DNA of 64,000 bases, taken from the NCBI RefSeq assembly GCF_023101685.1, contig NZ_CP082164.1, positions 1,736,001 through 1,800,000 on the forward strand, read 5' to 3'. A program made the position numbers and the translations under genes. The notes under the pieces were generated by a model. It was not told the DNA's origin, ran no database searches, and saw only the letters and a list, made by a program, of their open reading frames with translations. This document shows positions 52,242-61,550 of the stretch, one piece after another (the stretch's first letter is position 1; every line of letters starts with the position of its first letter). Source of the DNA: Bradyrhizobium sp. 186 (GTDB lineage Bacteria; Pseudomonadota; Alphaproteobacteria; Rhizobiales; Xanthobacteraceae).

Positions 52242-53699
52242 TTAGCCCAATCCGCCGATGTGGAAGGTTTTCATCTCGAGGTATTCCTCGATCCCGACCT
52301 GCGCGCCCTCGCGCCCCAGGCCGGATTGCTTGACACCGCCGAACGGGGCTACCTCCGTCGACACCATGCCGGTGTTGAGGCCGACCATGCCTGCTTCCAG
52401 CGCTTCCGCAACGCGCCAGGATCGCTTCAGGTCTCGGGTATAGAAATAGGCGGCAAGGCCGAAGGGTGTAGCGTTTGCGATGGCAATCGCCTCCTCGTCG
52501 GTCTCGAAACGGAAGAGAGGCGCGACGGGACCAAATGTCTCTTCATGCGCCAGCACCATGTCGGTGGTCGCCTCGGTGAGGACGATCGGCGCGGTAAATT
52601 GCGGGCCCTTGGGTAACGTCACGGGTTGGCCGGCGATACGAGCGCCCTTGGACAGCGCATCGGCGACATGCCGGTTGATCTTGCTGATCGCCGCCTCGTT
52701 GATCATCGGCCCGATCGTCACGCCCTGCTCGAGGCCAGATCCCACCTTCATGGTCTTGACGCGGGCGACGAGCTTGTCTGCGAAGGCATCGTAAACGCCA
52801 GCCTGCACAAGGATCCGATTGGCGCAAACGCAGGTCTGCCCGCCATTGCGGAACTTCGACATGATTGCGCCCTCGACCGCGAGTTCGAGATCGGCATCGT
52901 CAAAGACGATGAAGGGTGCATTTCCGCCGAGCTCGAGGCTCACGCGCTTGATGCTGTCCGCGGCACCGCGCATCAGCAGTGAGCCGACGCGGGTCGAGCC
53001 GGTAAACGAGATCTTGCGCACCGTCTCGTTGGCCATGATCTCGGCGCCGATCTCGGTCGGCAGGCCGGTGACAATGTTGATGACGCCTGCGGGAATTCCG
53101 GCGCGCTCGGCCAGCCCGGCGAGGGCCAGCGCCGAATAGGGCGTTAAGTCCGATGGCTTGATCACGACGGTGCATCCCGCCGCGAGCGCCGGAGCCACCT
53201 TGCGCGTGATCATCGCGTTCGGGAAATTCCAGGGCGTGATGACAGCGCATACGCCAACCGGCTCCTTGAGGACGACGATGCGCCGATCGGGCGTCGGTGA
53301 CGGGATTGTCGTGCCGCCGATCCGCCGGGCCTCCTCCGCGAACCATTTGACGAAGGAGGCGCCGTAGCGGATCTCGCCTCTGGACTCTTCCAACGGCTTG
53401 CCCTGTTCGAGCGTCAGGATGCGCGCCAGGTCGTCGAGATGAGCGATCATAAGGCCGTGCCAGGCTTCCAGAAGCGCGGCGCGCTCGGCGTTCGTCTTGG
53501 CGCGCCAGGCCGGGTACGCCTCGGCGGCAGCGGCAATAGCGGCGCGCGTCTCATCTCGCCCCATGTCTGGTACGGTACCAAGAGCAGTCTGCGTCGCCGG
53601 CTCGATCACGTCGATCGTCTTGCCCGAGAGCGCCCCGACCCAATGGCCGCCGATCAAACCCTGCTGGCGGAAGAGGTTTTTGTCGCTGAGTTTCCGCAT
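52242..53699 (-). CDS. gabD: NAD(P)-dependent succinate-semialdehyde-type aldehyde dehydrogenase
   Basis: 485 residues, the GabD length. Catalytic Cys290 (NGGQTCVCANR), general base Glu256 (SLELGGNAP), and the N-terminal PWNFPNAMITRK cofactor motif are all intact. The second Cys two residues on (CVC) is typical of GabD-like enzymes. It would oxidise succinate semialdehyde, or a related omega-oxo acid, to the diacid. It lies on the opposite strand to the amine oxidase whose product it could take, ending 117 bases after that gene. The symbol is by resemblance. Confidence 0.9.
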   Translation of the reverse strand: MRKLSDKNLFRQQGLIGGHWVGALSGKTIDVIEPATQTALGTVPDMGRDETRAAIAAAAEAYPAWRAKTNAERAALLEAWHGLMIAHLDDLARILTLEQGKPLEESRGEIRYGASFVKWFAEEARRIGGTTIPSPTPDRRIVVLKEPVGVCAVITPWNFPNAMITRKVAPALAAGCTVVIKPSDLTPYSALALAGLAERAGIPAGVINIVTGLPTEIGAEIMANETVRKISFTGSTRVGSLLMRGAADSIKRVSLELGGNAPFIVFDDADLELAVEGAIMSKFRNGGQTCVCANRILVQAGVYDAFADKLVARVKTMKVGSGLEQGVTIGPMINEAAISKINRHVADALSKGARIAGQPVTLPKGPQFTAPIVLTEATTDMVLAHEETFGPVAPLFRFETDEEAIAIANATPFGLAAYFYTRDLKRSWRVAEALEAGMVGLNTGMVSTEVAPFGGVKQSGLGREGAQVGIEEYLEMKTFHIGGLG

Positions 53700-53782
53700 G
53701 TCTCATCCTTCTCCTAGGATCAGCCGAAAGGCGCTGCTGCGGGGATCTGCGGTGGGCAGCTGACCGGAATCGGAGCCCAGCC

Positions 53783-54133
53783 TCACGCCACCGTGACGTA
53801 GATCTTGCGGACGGTCTCGATGGTCTTCCACACGCCCGTAAATCCGGGCTTCATGACGAAGCTGTCGCCGGCCGTGAAGGTCATGGGATCTCCGCCGTCC
53901 GGCGTGATCTCGATCACGCCGGCGAGGATGTGACAGAACTCGAACGTCTCTCCCTTGATGGAGCGCGTTTCGCCCGGTGTCGCTTCCCATACGCCGGTAT
54001 GCACGAGCTCACCCTTGGCCACGTCTTGCGCCCAGGTCTTGTAGTGGGGAGCGCCGGCAATGAGCCGCTCTGGGGTTGGGCCGGACTCCTTTGGAGCGAA
54101 GGTCGGATTGGAATCGATCAGTTTCAGCAGCAA
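53783..54133 (-). CDS. Cupin-domain protein (DUF861-like)
   Basis: 116 residues. The cupin core is visible: VWEATPGETRSIKGETFEFC, HILAGVIEITPDGGDPMTFT, and AGDSFVMKPGFTGVWKTIET. Relatives, (S)-ureidoglycine-aminohydrolase-like or DUF861 proteins, are often beside genes for amino-acid or amine catabolism. The metal-binding His set is incomplete by motif, so catalytic activity is uncertain. It lies 12 bases after the reductase gene and ahead of gabD, so all three may form one operon. Confidence 0.85.
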   Translation of the reverse strand: MLLKLIDSNPTFAPKESGPTPERLIAGAPHYKTWAQDVAKGELVHTGVWEATPGETRSIKGETFEFCHILAGVIEITPDGGDPMTFTAGDSFVMKPGFTGVWKTIETVRKIYVTVA

Positions 54134-54145
54134 TTTGAACTCCTC

Positions 54146-55069
54146 TCAGTAGCCACGTGTGCGATCAATGAGCCCGATCAGATCCAGGCCCGCCTCGTAT
54201 CGCTTGATGTTGTCGATCACCGCACGTGCGGCGGTCTCCGCCTGAGTTGCGCTTGCCACATGCGGGGTGAGCAGCACCTTCGGATGAGTCCAGAAGGCAT
54301 GATCGGAGGGCAGCGGCTCCGGTTCAGTGACATCGATGACGGCGCCGGCGAGGTGACCGTCGTCCAGAGCGGCCAGGAGCGCGAGGTGATCGAGCTGCGC
54401 GCCGCGTCCCGCATGAATCAGCGCCGCGCCTTTCGGCAGCCGCGCAAACACACCGCGATCCAGAATCCCGCGGGTGTCCCCCGTGAGAGGAAGCAGGCAG
54501 ACGAGGATGTCGATCTCGCTGAGCATTTGGCTGAGGCCGGCTTGGCCGCAATATGTTGCAACTCCTTCTATCGTCTTGGCTGATCGGCTCCAGCCACTCA
54601 AAGGAAAGCCGAAGGGCTTCAGACTCTCCAGCACGGCGCGGCCGAGCACGCCAAGTCCGAGCAGCCCAACCCGCTGGTCGGTAGCCTGCTTCTGCAGCAG
54701 AGGCCGCCACTGGCGTTGCCGCTGCAAATCGAGATAGGTAGGGAGGTTGCGGTGGAGCGCCAGCACCGCGAGTGTGACATATTCCTGCATCATCCGGATG
54801 ATGCCATCTTCCACCATCCGTACCACCTTCACCTCGGATGGTATCGATGTTAGCGGAAATTGATCGACGCCGGCCCCAACTGAAAACAGGAGCTCGAGAT
54901 TGCGATAGCATTCGAGCCCATGGGGCACCGTCCAGCTAATCACGTAGCGAACCTGGTCGGGATCGATCGTGGCGGAATCGATTGCGAAGGGGAGGTCGGG
55001 GAGCTCGCGAACGAAGGCGCTGCGAAAAACGGCTCCGCGCTCGGCGTCGGAATTGAACAGAAAAGCCAT
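54146..55069 (-). CDS. ghrA: D-2-hydroxyacid dehydrogenase, glyoxylate/hydroxypyruvate reductase A type
   Basis: 307 residues from ATG 55069; the longer frame is not supported. NAD(P)-binding loop [20 protein letters not shown] lies mid-protein, with Arg in IHAGRGAQ, Glu in DVTEPEPLP and His in LTPHVASAT as the catalytic set. The Trp/Arg-rich region [20 protein letters not shown] is typical of GhrA. It reduces glyoxylate or hydroxypyruvate or works on another 2-oxoacid made by the pathway. The symbol is by family only. Confidence 0.85.
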   Translation of the reverse strand: MAFLFNSDAERGAVFRSAFVRELPDLPFAIDSATIDPDQVRYVISWTVPHGLECYRNLELLFSVGAGVDQFPLTSIPSEVKVVRMVEDGIIRMMQEYVTLAVLALHRNLPTYLDLQRQRQWRPLLQKQATDQRVGLLGLGVLGRAVLESLKPFGFPLSGWSRSAKTIEGVATYCGQAGLSQMLSEIDILVCLLPLTGDTRGILDRGVFARLPKGAALIHAGRGAQLDHLALLAALDDGHLAGAVIDVTEPEPLPSDHAFWTHPKVLLTPHVASATQAETAARAVIDNIKRYEAGLDLIGLIDRTRGY

Positions 55070-55303
55070 TAGTCGATTTTGCAGGCGCCGAAGATGGCGA
55101 ACTCGCCGGATGGAAGGAGCATAACCGGACGAGGGTTCGTTTCCATGCCGAATGCGATTGCGATTTGGTGGATTGTTTCGCGCCACGGTCATTTTGAAAT
55201 GCATTCTGCGGCGGCGTATGGTTTATGCTGGTTTCGCCCGGGCCGCTGGAGTGCGCCCGGAGTGAGATCATTCGATCGATATTGGGCTCATCGAGAGGGA
55301 GCC

Positions 55304-56206
55304 ATGGATAGGCGCATCTCCAGTTCGTTTACGGTCGATACTTTTGAGGCACGTGCGGCCGATATCGATACGGTCGAGCTTGACTGGCTCCATGCGCTGT
55401 CAATTGGCGTCGGCTGGCCGCATCGCGCCGAGGACTGGCAGTTTCTGCGTGAGGTTGGCCACGGCATCGTGGCTCACGACGAAATCGGACGGGTCCTTGG
55501 ATCGGCCATGTGGTTCCCCCATGGCTCGGACTTCGCCACCGTTGCCATGGTCATCACCTCTCCGCGTCTTCAGGCCCTTGGCACCGCGCAGTGGCTGATG
55601 AAGCGCGTTCTGTCCGAATGCAAGGGACGCAATCTGCGCCTCAATGCCACGCGCGCAGCGCGTAAGCTCTATCTGTCGCTCGGCTTCCGCCTTGAGAGAA
55701 CGGTCTTCCAGCGTCAAGCCGAGGCGCGGCGGCCCGATGAGATGCCGCGCCCTCCCGAAGGAGCCGAACTGCATCGTCTGGATCAAGCCGATCTTGCGGC
55801 TGTCGCTGAACTTGATGCGCAGGGATTTGGTGCATGTCGCGTCGAGCTGCTCGCAGCTCTCGTGCAGCAATCCGTTGGCTTTGGCCTCTACCGGCGTGGC
55901 CGCCTCGAGGCCTTTGCGCTCTGCCGTCCGTTTGGGCGAGGGCATGTCATCGGTCCTGTGGTGGCTTCGAACGACAGAGACGCGATCGCAGTGGTGGCGC
56001 CGCATGTGACTGCCCATGATGGAGAGTTTCTGAGGCTTGATACGCACCTTGCTGACGGGGAATTCTCCTCCTTCGTCGCTCGGTCGGGCCTGGCCGTCTT
56101 CGACACCGTTACGACGATGTCGTTGGGAGGACACTTCCGCGATCCCAATGAGCGTTCTGGAGACATGCCCGTTACCTACGCGCTGGCAAGCCAGGCCCTT
56201 GGGTGA
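55304..56206 (+). CDS. Two-domain GNAT N-acetyltransferase, paralogue 2
   Basis: 300 residues from ATG 55304 (GGGAG upstream). Domain one contains VGWPHRAEDWQFLREV, nearly as in paralogue 1 (AGWPHRLEDWQMALDL), and a loop QALGTAQWLMKRV for acetyl-CoA; domain two contains FGRGHVIGPVVASNDRDAIA, again shared. Both end in a similar LA(N/S)QA(F/L)G. It is divergent from the ghrA-cupin-gabD genes. The shared architecture and separate positions point to an old duplication whose copies may act on related substrates. Confidence 0.87.
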   Translation: MDRRISSSFTVDTFEARAADIDTVELDWLHALSIGVGWPHRAEDWQFLREVGHGIVAHDEIGRVLGSAMWFPHGSDFATVAMVITSPRLQALGTAQWLMKRVLSECKGRNLRLNATRAARKLYLSLGFRLERTVFQRQAEARRPDEMPRPPEGAELHRLDQADLAAVAELDAQGFGACRVELLAALVQQSVGFGLYRRGRLEAFALCRPFGRGHVIGPVVASNDRDAIAVVAPHVTAHDGEFLRLDTHLADGEFSSFVARSGLAVFDTVTTMSLGGHFRDPNERSGDMPVTYALASQALG

Positions 56207-56285
56207 GGGCATATCGCGCCGCGAGCGGTCTTCCCGCGACGACGTCCTCGTTTGGATTCAAATGAGCGCGGCATCCGCGGCATTC

Positions 56286-57374
56286 CTAAATGACCGCGCA
56301 ATTGGGGGCGATCGCGAAGATGGCCCGTCCGGTGATCTTGCCATCCCGCAGCTCATCGACCGCGCGCATGGCATCGCGAAGCGCGTAGCTATGCGTCACG
56401 AGCGCGCGGAGGCCAATAGCGGCATCGTCGAACCAGTCGACGTAGGTCGCGACGTCGCGATCGCCCTGCGTATCGCCACCGAAACATCCCTTGATCGCGA
56501 TTCCGTGCAGTTGGATGAACCTTAGATCAAGCTCTGCTGGCCGGTGCGCGACGCCGACCACGACGACAGTGCCGCCCGGGCCGAACCCCGCTCGGCCCTT
56601 GCGCACGATGGCGAGCGCATCCGAGAAAGTCGAAGGCGCGGCGACGCAATCGATCACGTGATCGACGCCGCTCACCCCTTTGCCGTCGGCCCATTGGGCC
56701 ATCGTCTCGACGAGGCCCGTCCGCGCCGTGTTGATGAGCCGCGTGGCTCCGAGCTGGTGGGCGAGGCCGAGCTTCTCTTCGTTCAGGTCGATCGCGAAGA
56801 TCTCGCTCGCTCCCAGGGCGCGCGCAGCGACAATGGCCGCTCCGCCGACGCCACCTGAGCCGATGACCGCAACCGTGTCGTCGGGCTTGATCCGCGCGCT
56901 GTTCATGACGGCGCCCGCGCCTGTCACGACGGCGCAGCCGAGCACCGAGAGGGCCGGGTGACTGGAAGAGGTTGGGTAGAGATAAGCCTCGTCCGCGACC
57001 GTCCGCTCCGCCCAGGTGAAGATATCCGGCGTCGTCACGGTCCGGCCGTCAACCGTCAGCGTCACCGGCTCGACCCGCCGCGAGCCCAGAAAATCCCGCC
57101 GTGGCAGCCAGGACATGATGACGGTATCACCACGCTTGACCGCGCTCACACGCGGACCGGTTTCGGTCACGATGCCCAGGGCCTCGTGGCCGAGCAGGCG
57201 GCCGGGCGCGCCGTCCGGTGTGCGCGCGAGCTGGTCCAGCTGGTTCAGCTGGCTGTGGCAGATACCGCTTGCGATCACCTCGACCATCGCCTGATGTCCC
57301 ACCGGTGCGGGAGCGACGATATTGGTCAGAACCGGCGCCCTGCTGCCGGGATAGCCGACGATGGCCTGCGTCAC
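56286..57374 (-). CDS. Zinc-dependent medium-chain alcohol dehydrogenase without the structural zinc site
   Basis: 362 residues. The catalytic-zinc ligands are Cys in SGICHSQLNQ, His-Glu in GHEALG, and Cys in VLGCAVVTGAG. The Rossmann loop VIGSGGVGGAAIVAARALGA follows. The four-Cys lobe for structural zinc, normally after the first ligand pair, is replaced by SWLPRRDFLGSRRVEP and holds no Cys. This happens in some family members and does not by itself show loss of activity. It would oxidise an alcohol or reduce an aldehyde, perhaps from the hydantoinase branch downstream on the same strand. Confidence 0.87.
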   Translation of the reverse strand: MTQAIVGYPGSRAPVLTNIVAPAPVGHQAMVEVIASGICHSQLNQLDQLARTPDGAPGRLLGHEALGIVTETGPRVSAVKRGDTVIMSWLPRRDFLGSRRVEPVTLTVDGRTVTTPDIFTWAERTVADEAYLYPTSSSHPALSVLGCAVVTGAGAVMNSARIKPDDTVAVIGSGGVGGAAIVAARALGASEIFAIDLNEEKLGLAHQLGATRLINTARTGLVETMAQWADGKGVSGVDHVIDCVAAPSTFSDALAIVRKGRAGFGPGGTVVVVGVAHRPAELDLRFIQLHGIAIKGCFGGDTQGDRDVATYVDWFDDAAIGLRALVTHSYALRDAMRAVDELRDGKITGRAIFAIAPNCAVI

Positions 57375-57416
57375 TCTGTGGTCCTCTTGATCGACGGGTT
57401 GCGGTGCGACTTGTAA

Positions 57417-59432
57417 CTAGCCCGCGGTCTGCCGCTCCGACGTTCGTAGCGTGGGGTAGCGCGCCGCCAATTCCTCGAAGAGTTCTCGCACCAGCCCGGC
57501 ATCTTCTTCGTGCCGGCCCGCTTTGAGGCGGGCGTCGAGCGCGTCGAACAGCTGGTGCTTGACGAAGAACCGCCACGCGACCGGCAGACGTGCCAGGATG
57601 CCGGTGAGTTCGCGATAGCGGGCCTCAGTCCAGCGCGCCTCGAAGGCGGTGCGATAGCTGCCGAAATCGAACACGTCCTTCTGCCGTTCCGGGCGCGCCT
57701 TCTGCATCTCCTGGCGCAGCTTGCGCGTCCCGTCCTCATCGACGCGGTTGCCGTCGATGACGACGCCGTACAGCCGGCGCGAGGCCTCGACCGTGACGTA
57801 GCCCGAGAGAACGTCGATCAGTACGCGGCGCGGCTCGCGCAGGAGAGGATCGCCAAATCCTCCAGCCCCCGCGCCGACCAGGCGGATCCGGTCGCCGGGC
57901 CTGCAAGGCACCACGTCGGTATTGCCGAGCGCCTCTGCGTCCGGCCGGTCGGGATTTCGTGTGAAGATCGCATTGGCGCCTGCGCCGCCACCCAGGACAC
58001 CCCACGACGCGAAATACGTGCGGTCGCGATTGCGCGCCGTGACGGTGGTGCCCGGCGTGAACACCTCGAACTCCATCGTGAGGCCGAGCCCGCCGCGATA
58101 GGTTCCGGCACCGCCGGAGTCGGCCGCAAGGCAATAGCGCCGCACACGGATCGGCACTTCCAGCTCGTTGATCTCGACCGGCGTGTTGCGCAGGAAGGCA
58201 TTGTTGGCGCCCGAGCCATCGCTGCCGTCACCATCCGCCATGCCGCCAGCACCGCCGCCGACCGGTCCGAGCGAAGCCATGACGCTGCGCCCGGCCTGGT
58301 CCATCGTCTTCACCGTGACGATCGCCATCCCGCCGGCCGAACAGGCGGGCAGGCGCTTGGGAATGGCGCGCGAGAACACGCCGAAAGTCAGCATGTGCGT
58401 GATTTTGCAGGTCAGGCTGCGCATGCCGACGGCCGCCGGCGCCGTCGCATTGACGACAGTCCCCTCCGGCAGGATGCAGCGAACCACGCGATCGAGCCCG
58501 GAATTGAGCAGAATGTCGCTGTTCAGCGTGTACAGGACATAATGGAATCCAACCAGCGCGAGCGCGTGGCGCGGCATGCCGCCGGTCGGCATGTTCAGGG
58601 AGGAGGCGAGCTGCGGGTCGCTGCCCGTATAGTCCATGACGGCCCGGCCGTTGTCGATCGTCAGCGTCAGTGCGACGCGCATCGGCTTGCCGTCCTCGCT
58701 GTCCTCGTCGGCATATTCCGCAAAGAAATATTCGCCGTCGGGGATTCCCTTCAGAACCGCCTCGGCCTGCTTCTCGGCATAGTCCATCACCTGGTACATG
58801 CCGGCCTTGAAATCGTCGATGCCGAAGCGCTCGATGATCTCCAGCACGCGCTTCTCGCCGTTCACCAGCATGGCGATCTGCGCCAGTAGATCGCCGCGAT
58901 TCTGCGACGGCGCGCGCACGTTCATCGCCATGATGTCGAGCAGGCCTTCGTCGAGCACGCCCTGATCGACGATCTTGCAGGGCGGAAAGCGGATGCCTTC
59001 CTGCTGGATCTCGGTCAGCCTGCGCGACAACGACGCCGGGACCGCACCACCCATGTCGGTGTTGTGGATATGGCCGCCGACATAGCAGACGATCTCGCCG
59101 CGATAGAAGATCGGCTTCCACATCAGGATATCAGGCGTATGCGTCGCCACGCTGCCGCTATAGGCGTCGTTGGTCATGCAGATGTCGCCGGGACGATACT
59201 CGCCGATCAGCGCCAGCACCGGACCGTAATCGAGGCCGATATACCACGTCGCTCCAAGCGTCTTCGGCGAGGCGAAGGCGAGCCCTTCAGGCGTGATCAG
59301 AGCGCAGGAGAAATCCTCGGTCTCCTTCACGAAGGTCGAGTGCGCGGTGCGGATCAGAGTGTAGGCCATGCTCTCCGCGGCGGCCATGCAGTAATTGGCG
59401 AAGATCTGAAGTGCGGAACCACTGAGTGCCAT
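57417..59432 (-). CDS. Hydantoinase/oxoprolinase subunit B (HyuB-like)
   Basis: 671 residues from ATG 59432. Family marks include SMAYTLIRTAHSTFVKETED, FASPKTLGATWYIGLDYGPV, GDICMTNDAYSGSVATHTPD and GGHIHNTDMGG near the start, a mid-section with VNATAPAAVGMRSLTCKITH and a late GGFGDPLLREP. With subunit A it hydrolyses a cyclic amide (5-oxoproline, N-methylhydantoin and similar) using ATP. It begins 11 bases after the A-subunit stop. Length fits the larger bacterial B subunits. Confidence 0.92.
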   Translation of the reverse strand: MALSGSALQIFANYCMAAAESMAYTLIRTAHSTFVKETEDFSCALITPEGLAFASPKTLGATWYIGLDYGPVLALIGEYRPGDICMTNDAYSGSVATHTPDILMWKPIFYRGEIVCYVGGHIHNTDMGGAVPASLSRRLTEIQQEGIRFPPCKIVDQGVLDEGLLDIMAMNVRAPSQNRGDLLAQIAMLVNGEKRVLEIIERFGIDDFKAGMYQVMDYAEKQAEAVLKGIPDGEYFFAEYADEDSEDGKPMRVALTLTIDNGRAVMDYTGSDPQLASSLNMPTGGMPRHALALVGFHYVLYTLNSDILLNSGLDRVVRCILPEGTVVNATAPAAVGMRSLTCKITHMLTFGVFSRAIPKRLPACSAGGMAIVTVKTMDQAGRSVMASLGPVGGGAGGMADGDGSDGSGANNAFLRNTPVEINELEVPIRVRRYCLAADSGGAGTYRGGLGLTMEFEVFTPGTTVTARNRDRTYFASWGVLGGGAGANAIFTRNPDRPDAEALGNTDVVPCRPGDRIRLVGAGAGGFGDPLLREPRRVLIDVLSGYVTVEASRRLYGVVIDGNRVDEDGTRKLRQEMQKARPERQKDVFDFGSYRTAFEARWTEARYRELTGILARLPVAWRFFVKHQLFDALDARLKAGRHEEDAGLVRELFEELAARYPTLRTSERQTAG

Positions 59433-59443
59433 AACCTGATCCT

Positions 59444-61495
59444 TTAGGCCGTAGCGGCGAGATTGATGATGTGAAGATTGCCCCAGCGGTCGACGTTCAC
59501 TTCGAAATCGGGGAGCACGCAGGTGGTGGTATCGTCCTGCGCGATGATCACGGGCCCCGCGAAGCGGTCGCCGGCTCGCAGCGCCTCTCGCCGATAGAGC
59601 GGCATCTGCCGCATCGCGCCGTCCATCCAGCACGGCACGGTGGCGGCGGGCTTTGCCGGCGCGGTCGCATCCGGGATCGGCGTGAGCACCGGGCGCGGCG
59701 TGCGAACCTTGGCCACGACGCGCAGCGCCACCACCTGGATGACGGCATCCTCGTCGTGGTAGCGATAGAGGCGCTCATGGGCCCGGTGGAAGGCGTCACG
59801 CAGTGCCGCGATGTCCCGCGTGCGCATGGCCTCCGCATCGAACGAGGTCTCGATCTCGAAGGACTGGCCCTGGTAGCGCATCTCAGCGGTGTAAGTCAGT
59901 TCCGGCACCGCTCTAGCGCCGACCTCGGCGCGCACCCAGCCGATCGCTTCCTGCTCCAGGGCCAGACGCGTGCGCTCGAGCGATTCCCAGTCGTCGTCTC
60001 CGAGCGTGCACCAGGCGACCGCGACGAAATCGTTGCGCGTATCTGCAATCAGACCGCCGAGCGCGCTCAGCACGCCGGGCGTCAAAGGTACGGTAATTCG
60101 TTCCATGTTGAGTGCGCGCGCGAGATGACAGGCGAGCATCGGACCTGCGCCGCCGAAAGCCATCAGTACGAATTCCCGCGGATCGATCCCGAAACGCGAG
60201 ATCAGCCGGCTGATCCCCGAATACATGCCCGAGATCGAGACATTGATGATCGCCTCGGCAACGGCTTCGACCGACTCGCCAAGCCGCGCGGCGAGGGGAG
60301 CGATCGCCTCGCGTGCGGCGGCGACATCGAGCCTGACTGAATCATAGCCCAGCGCCGTCTGACCGAGCACGCCGATGGCGGCGAACGCATCGGTGATGGT
60401 GGGCTCGCGTCCTCCGCGTCCGTAGCAAACGGGGCCCGGACTCGAACCTGCGCTCTCGGGGCCAACTTTGAGCACGCCGAACGGATCCACGCGCGCGATC
60501 GATCCGCCGCCGTCACCGATCGAGGTGACGGAGACGGATGGGATGTGGATCTGATGGTCGCCGATATATTCGCCTGTCGCGTATTGCGGCTCACCTCCGA
60601 CGATCAACGCGACATCCGCGGTCGTTCCGCCGATATCGAGGCTCATGACGTTCTTCTGGTCGCAAAGCTGCGCGACCCAGGCGGCGCCGATCACGCCGGA
60701 TGCGGTGCCGGAAAGAACGATCTGGACACAATCCGTCTTGCCGCGTTCGGCACTCATCACGCCGCCGTTCGACTTGGTGACCTTGAGATCCGCGGTGACA
60801 CCGGAGCTATGCAAGGCCGCTTGGAGCGAGGTCAGGTAGTTCGAGACCACCGGCTGCACGTAGCCGCCGATCACCGCTGTGTTGGTGCGTTCATATTCGC
60901 GGATGATTGGCCACACCTCGCTTGCGCAGGAGACGAAGAGCTCAGGCGCAGCCTCGGCGATGATCGCCCGCACCTGTCGCTCGTGCTCCGGATTCCGATA
61001 GGCGTGCAGCAGCGAGATCACGACGCCCTCGCAGCCGGTCCGCTTCAGCCCCGCCACGGCTTCACGCACGCTCGCAGTGTCGACGGGCTCGAGCTCCTTG
61101 CCCTCGGCGTCCAGCCGTCCGTCGATGCCGAAAGTGCGATAGCGCGGCACCAGCGGCTCCGGCCGTGCCGACATCAGATGATACATATCGGGGGTCTTCA
61201 GGCGCGCCAGCACCAGGACGTCCTCGAAATAGCGGTTGGTGATCAGCCCGAGGCGGATGCCCTTGCGCTGCACCACCGCGTTGACGCCGACCGTGGTGCC
61301 GTGGGTGAAATGCACGACCTCGGCTGGGTCGATGCCGTAGCGCTCGCCGAGCATGCGCATGCCATCGGCGACCTCGCGGCCCGGCGCGTCCGGACGCGAG
61401 AACACCTTGAGGCTGCGCACGGTGCCGTTGCTCTCATCGAGGACCGCGAAGTCGGTGAAGGAGCCGCCGATATCGACGCCTATTCTCAAACCCAT
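59444..61495 (-). CDS. Hydantoinase/oxoprolinase subunit A (HyuA-like)
   Basis: 683 residues from ATG 61495 with AGGAGATAG upstream. RIGVDIGGSFTDFAVLDESN is the ASKHA-type ATP-binding start of the family, then TTVGVNAVVQRKG, a mid-protein MSLDIGGTTADVALIVGGEP and GGAGPMLACHLARAL late in the sequence. Subunit A couples ATP hydrolysis to ring opening. It pairs with HyuB and follows a DAO oxidoreductase gene on the same strand after 55 bases. The ring substrate (oxoproline, N-methylhydantoin or other lactam) cannot be read from sequence. Confidence 0.92.
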   Translation of the reverse strand: MGLRIGVDIGGSFTDFAVLDESNGTVRSLKVFSRPDAPGREVADGMRMLGERYGIDPAEVVHFTHGTTVGVNAVVQRKGIRLGLITNRYFEDVLVLARLKTPDMYHLMSARPEPLVPRYRTFGIDGRLDAEGKELEPVDTASVREAVAGLKRTGCEGVVISLLHAYRNPEHERQVRAIIAEAAPELFVSCASEVWPIIREYERTNTAVIGGYVQPVVSNYLTSLQAALHSSGVTADLKVTKSNGGVMSAERGKTDCVQIVLSGTASGVIGAAWVAQLCDQKNVMSLDIGGTTADVALIVGGEPQYATGEYIGDHQIHIPSVSVTSIGDGGGSIARVDPFGVLKVGPESAGSSPGPVCYGRGGREPTITDAFAAIGVLGQTALGYDSVRLDVAAAREAIAPLAARLGESVEAVAEAIINVSISGMYSGISRLISRFGIDPREFVLMAFGGAGPMLACHLARALNMERITVPLTPGVLSALGGLIADTRNDFVAVAWCTLGDDDWESLERTRLALEQEAIGWVRAEVGARAVPELTYTAEMRYQGQSFEIETSFDAEAMRTRDIAALRDAFHRAHERLYRYHDEDAVIQVVALRVVAKVRTPRPVLTPIPDATAPAKPAATVPCWMDGAMRQMPLYRREALRAGDRFAGPVIIAQDDTTTCVLPDFEVNVDRWGNLHIINLAATA

Positions 61496-61550
61496 AGTCC
61501 AGCTATCTCCTTTAAGTCTTGTCGAACCATGCCCGCGGGCGGGCAAGGCT

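Noticed and set aside
57510..58889. A 459-residue plus-strand frame over HyuB
   Set aside because: HyuB motifs are complete on the minus strand; this is a mirror frame of GC-rich codons.
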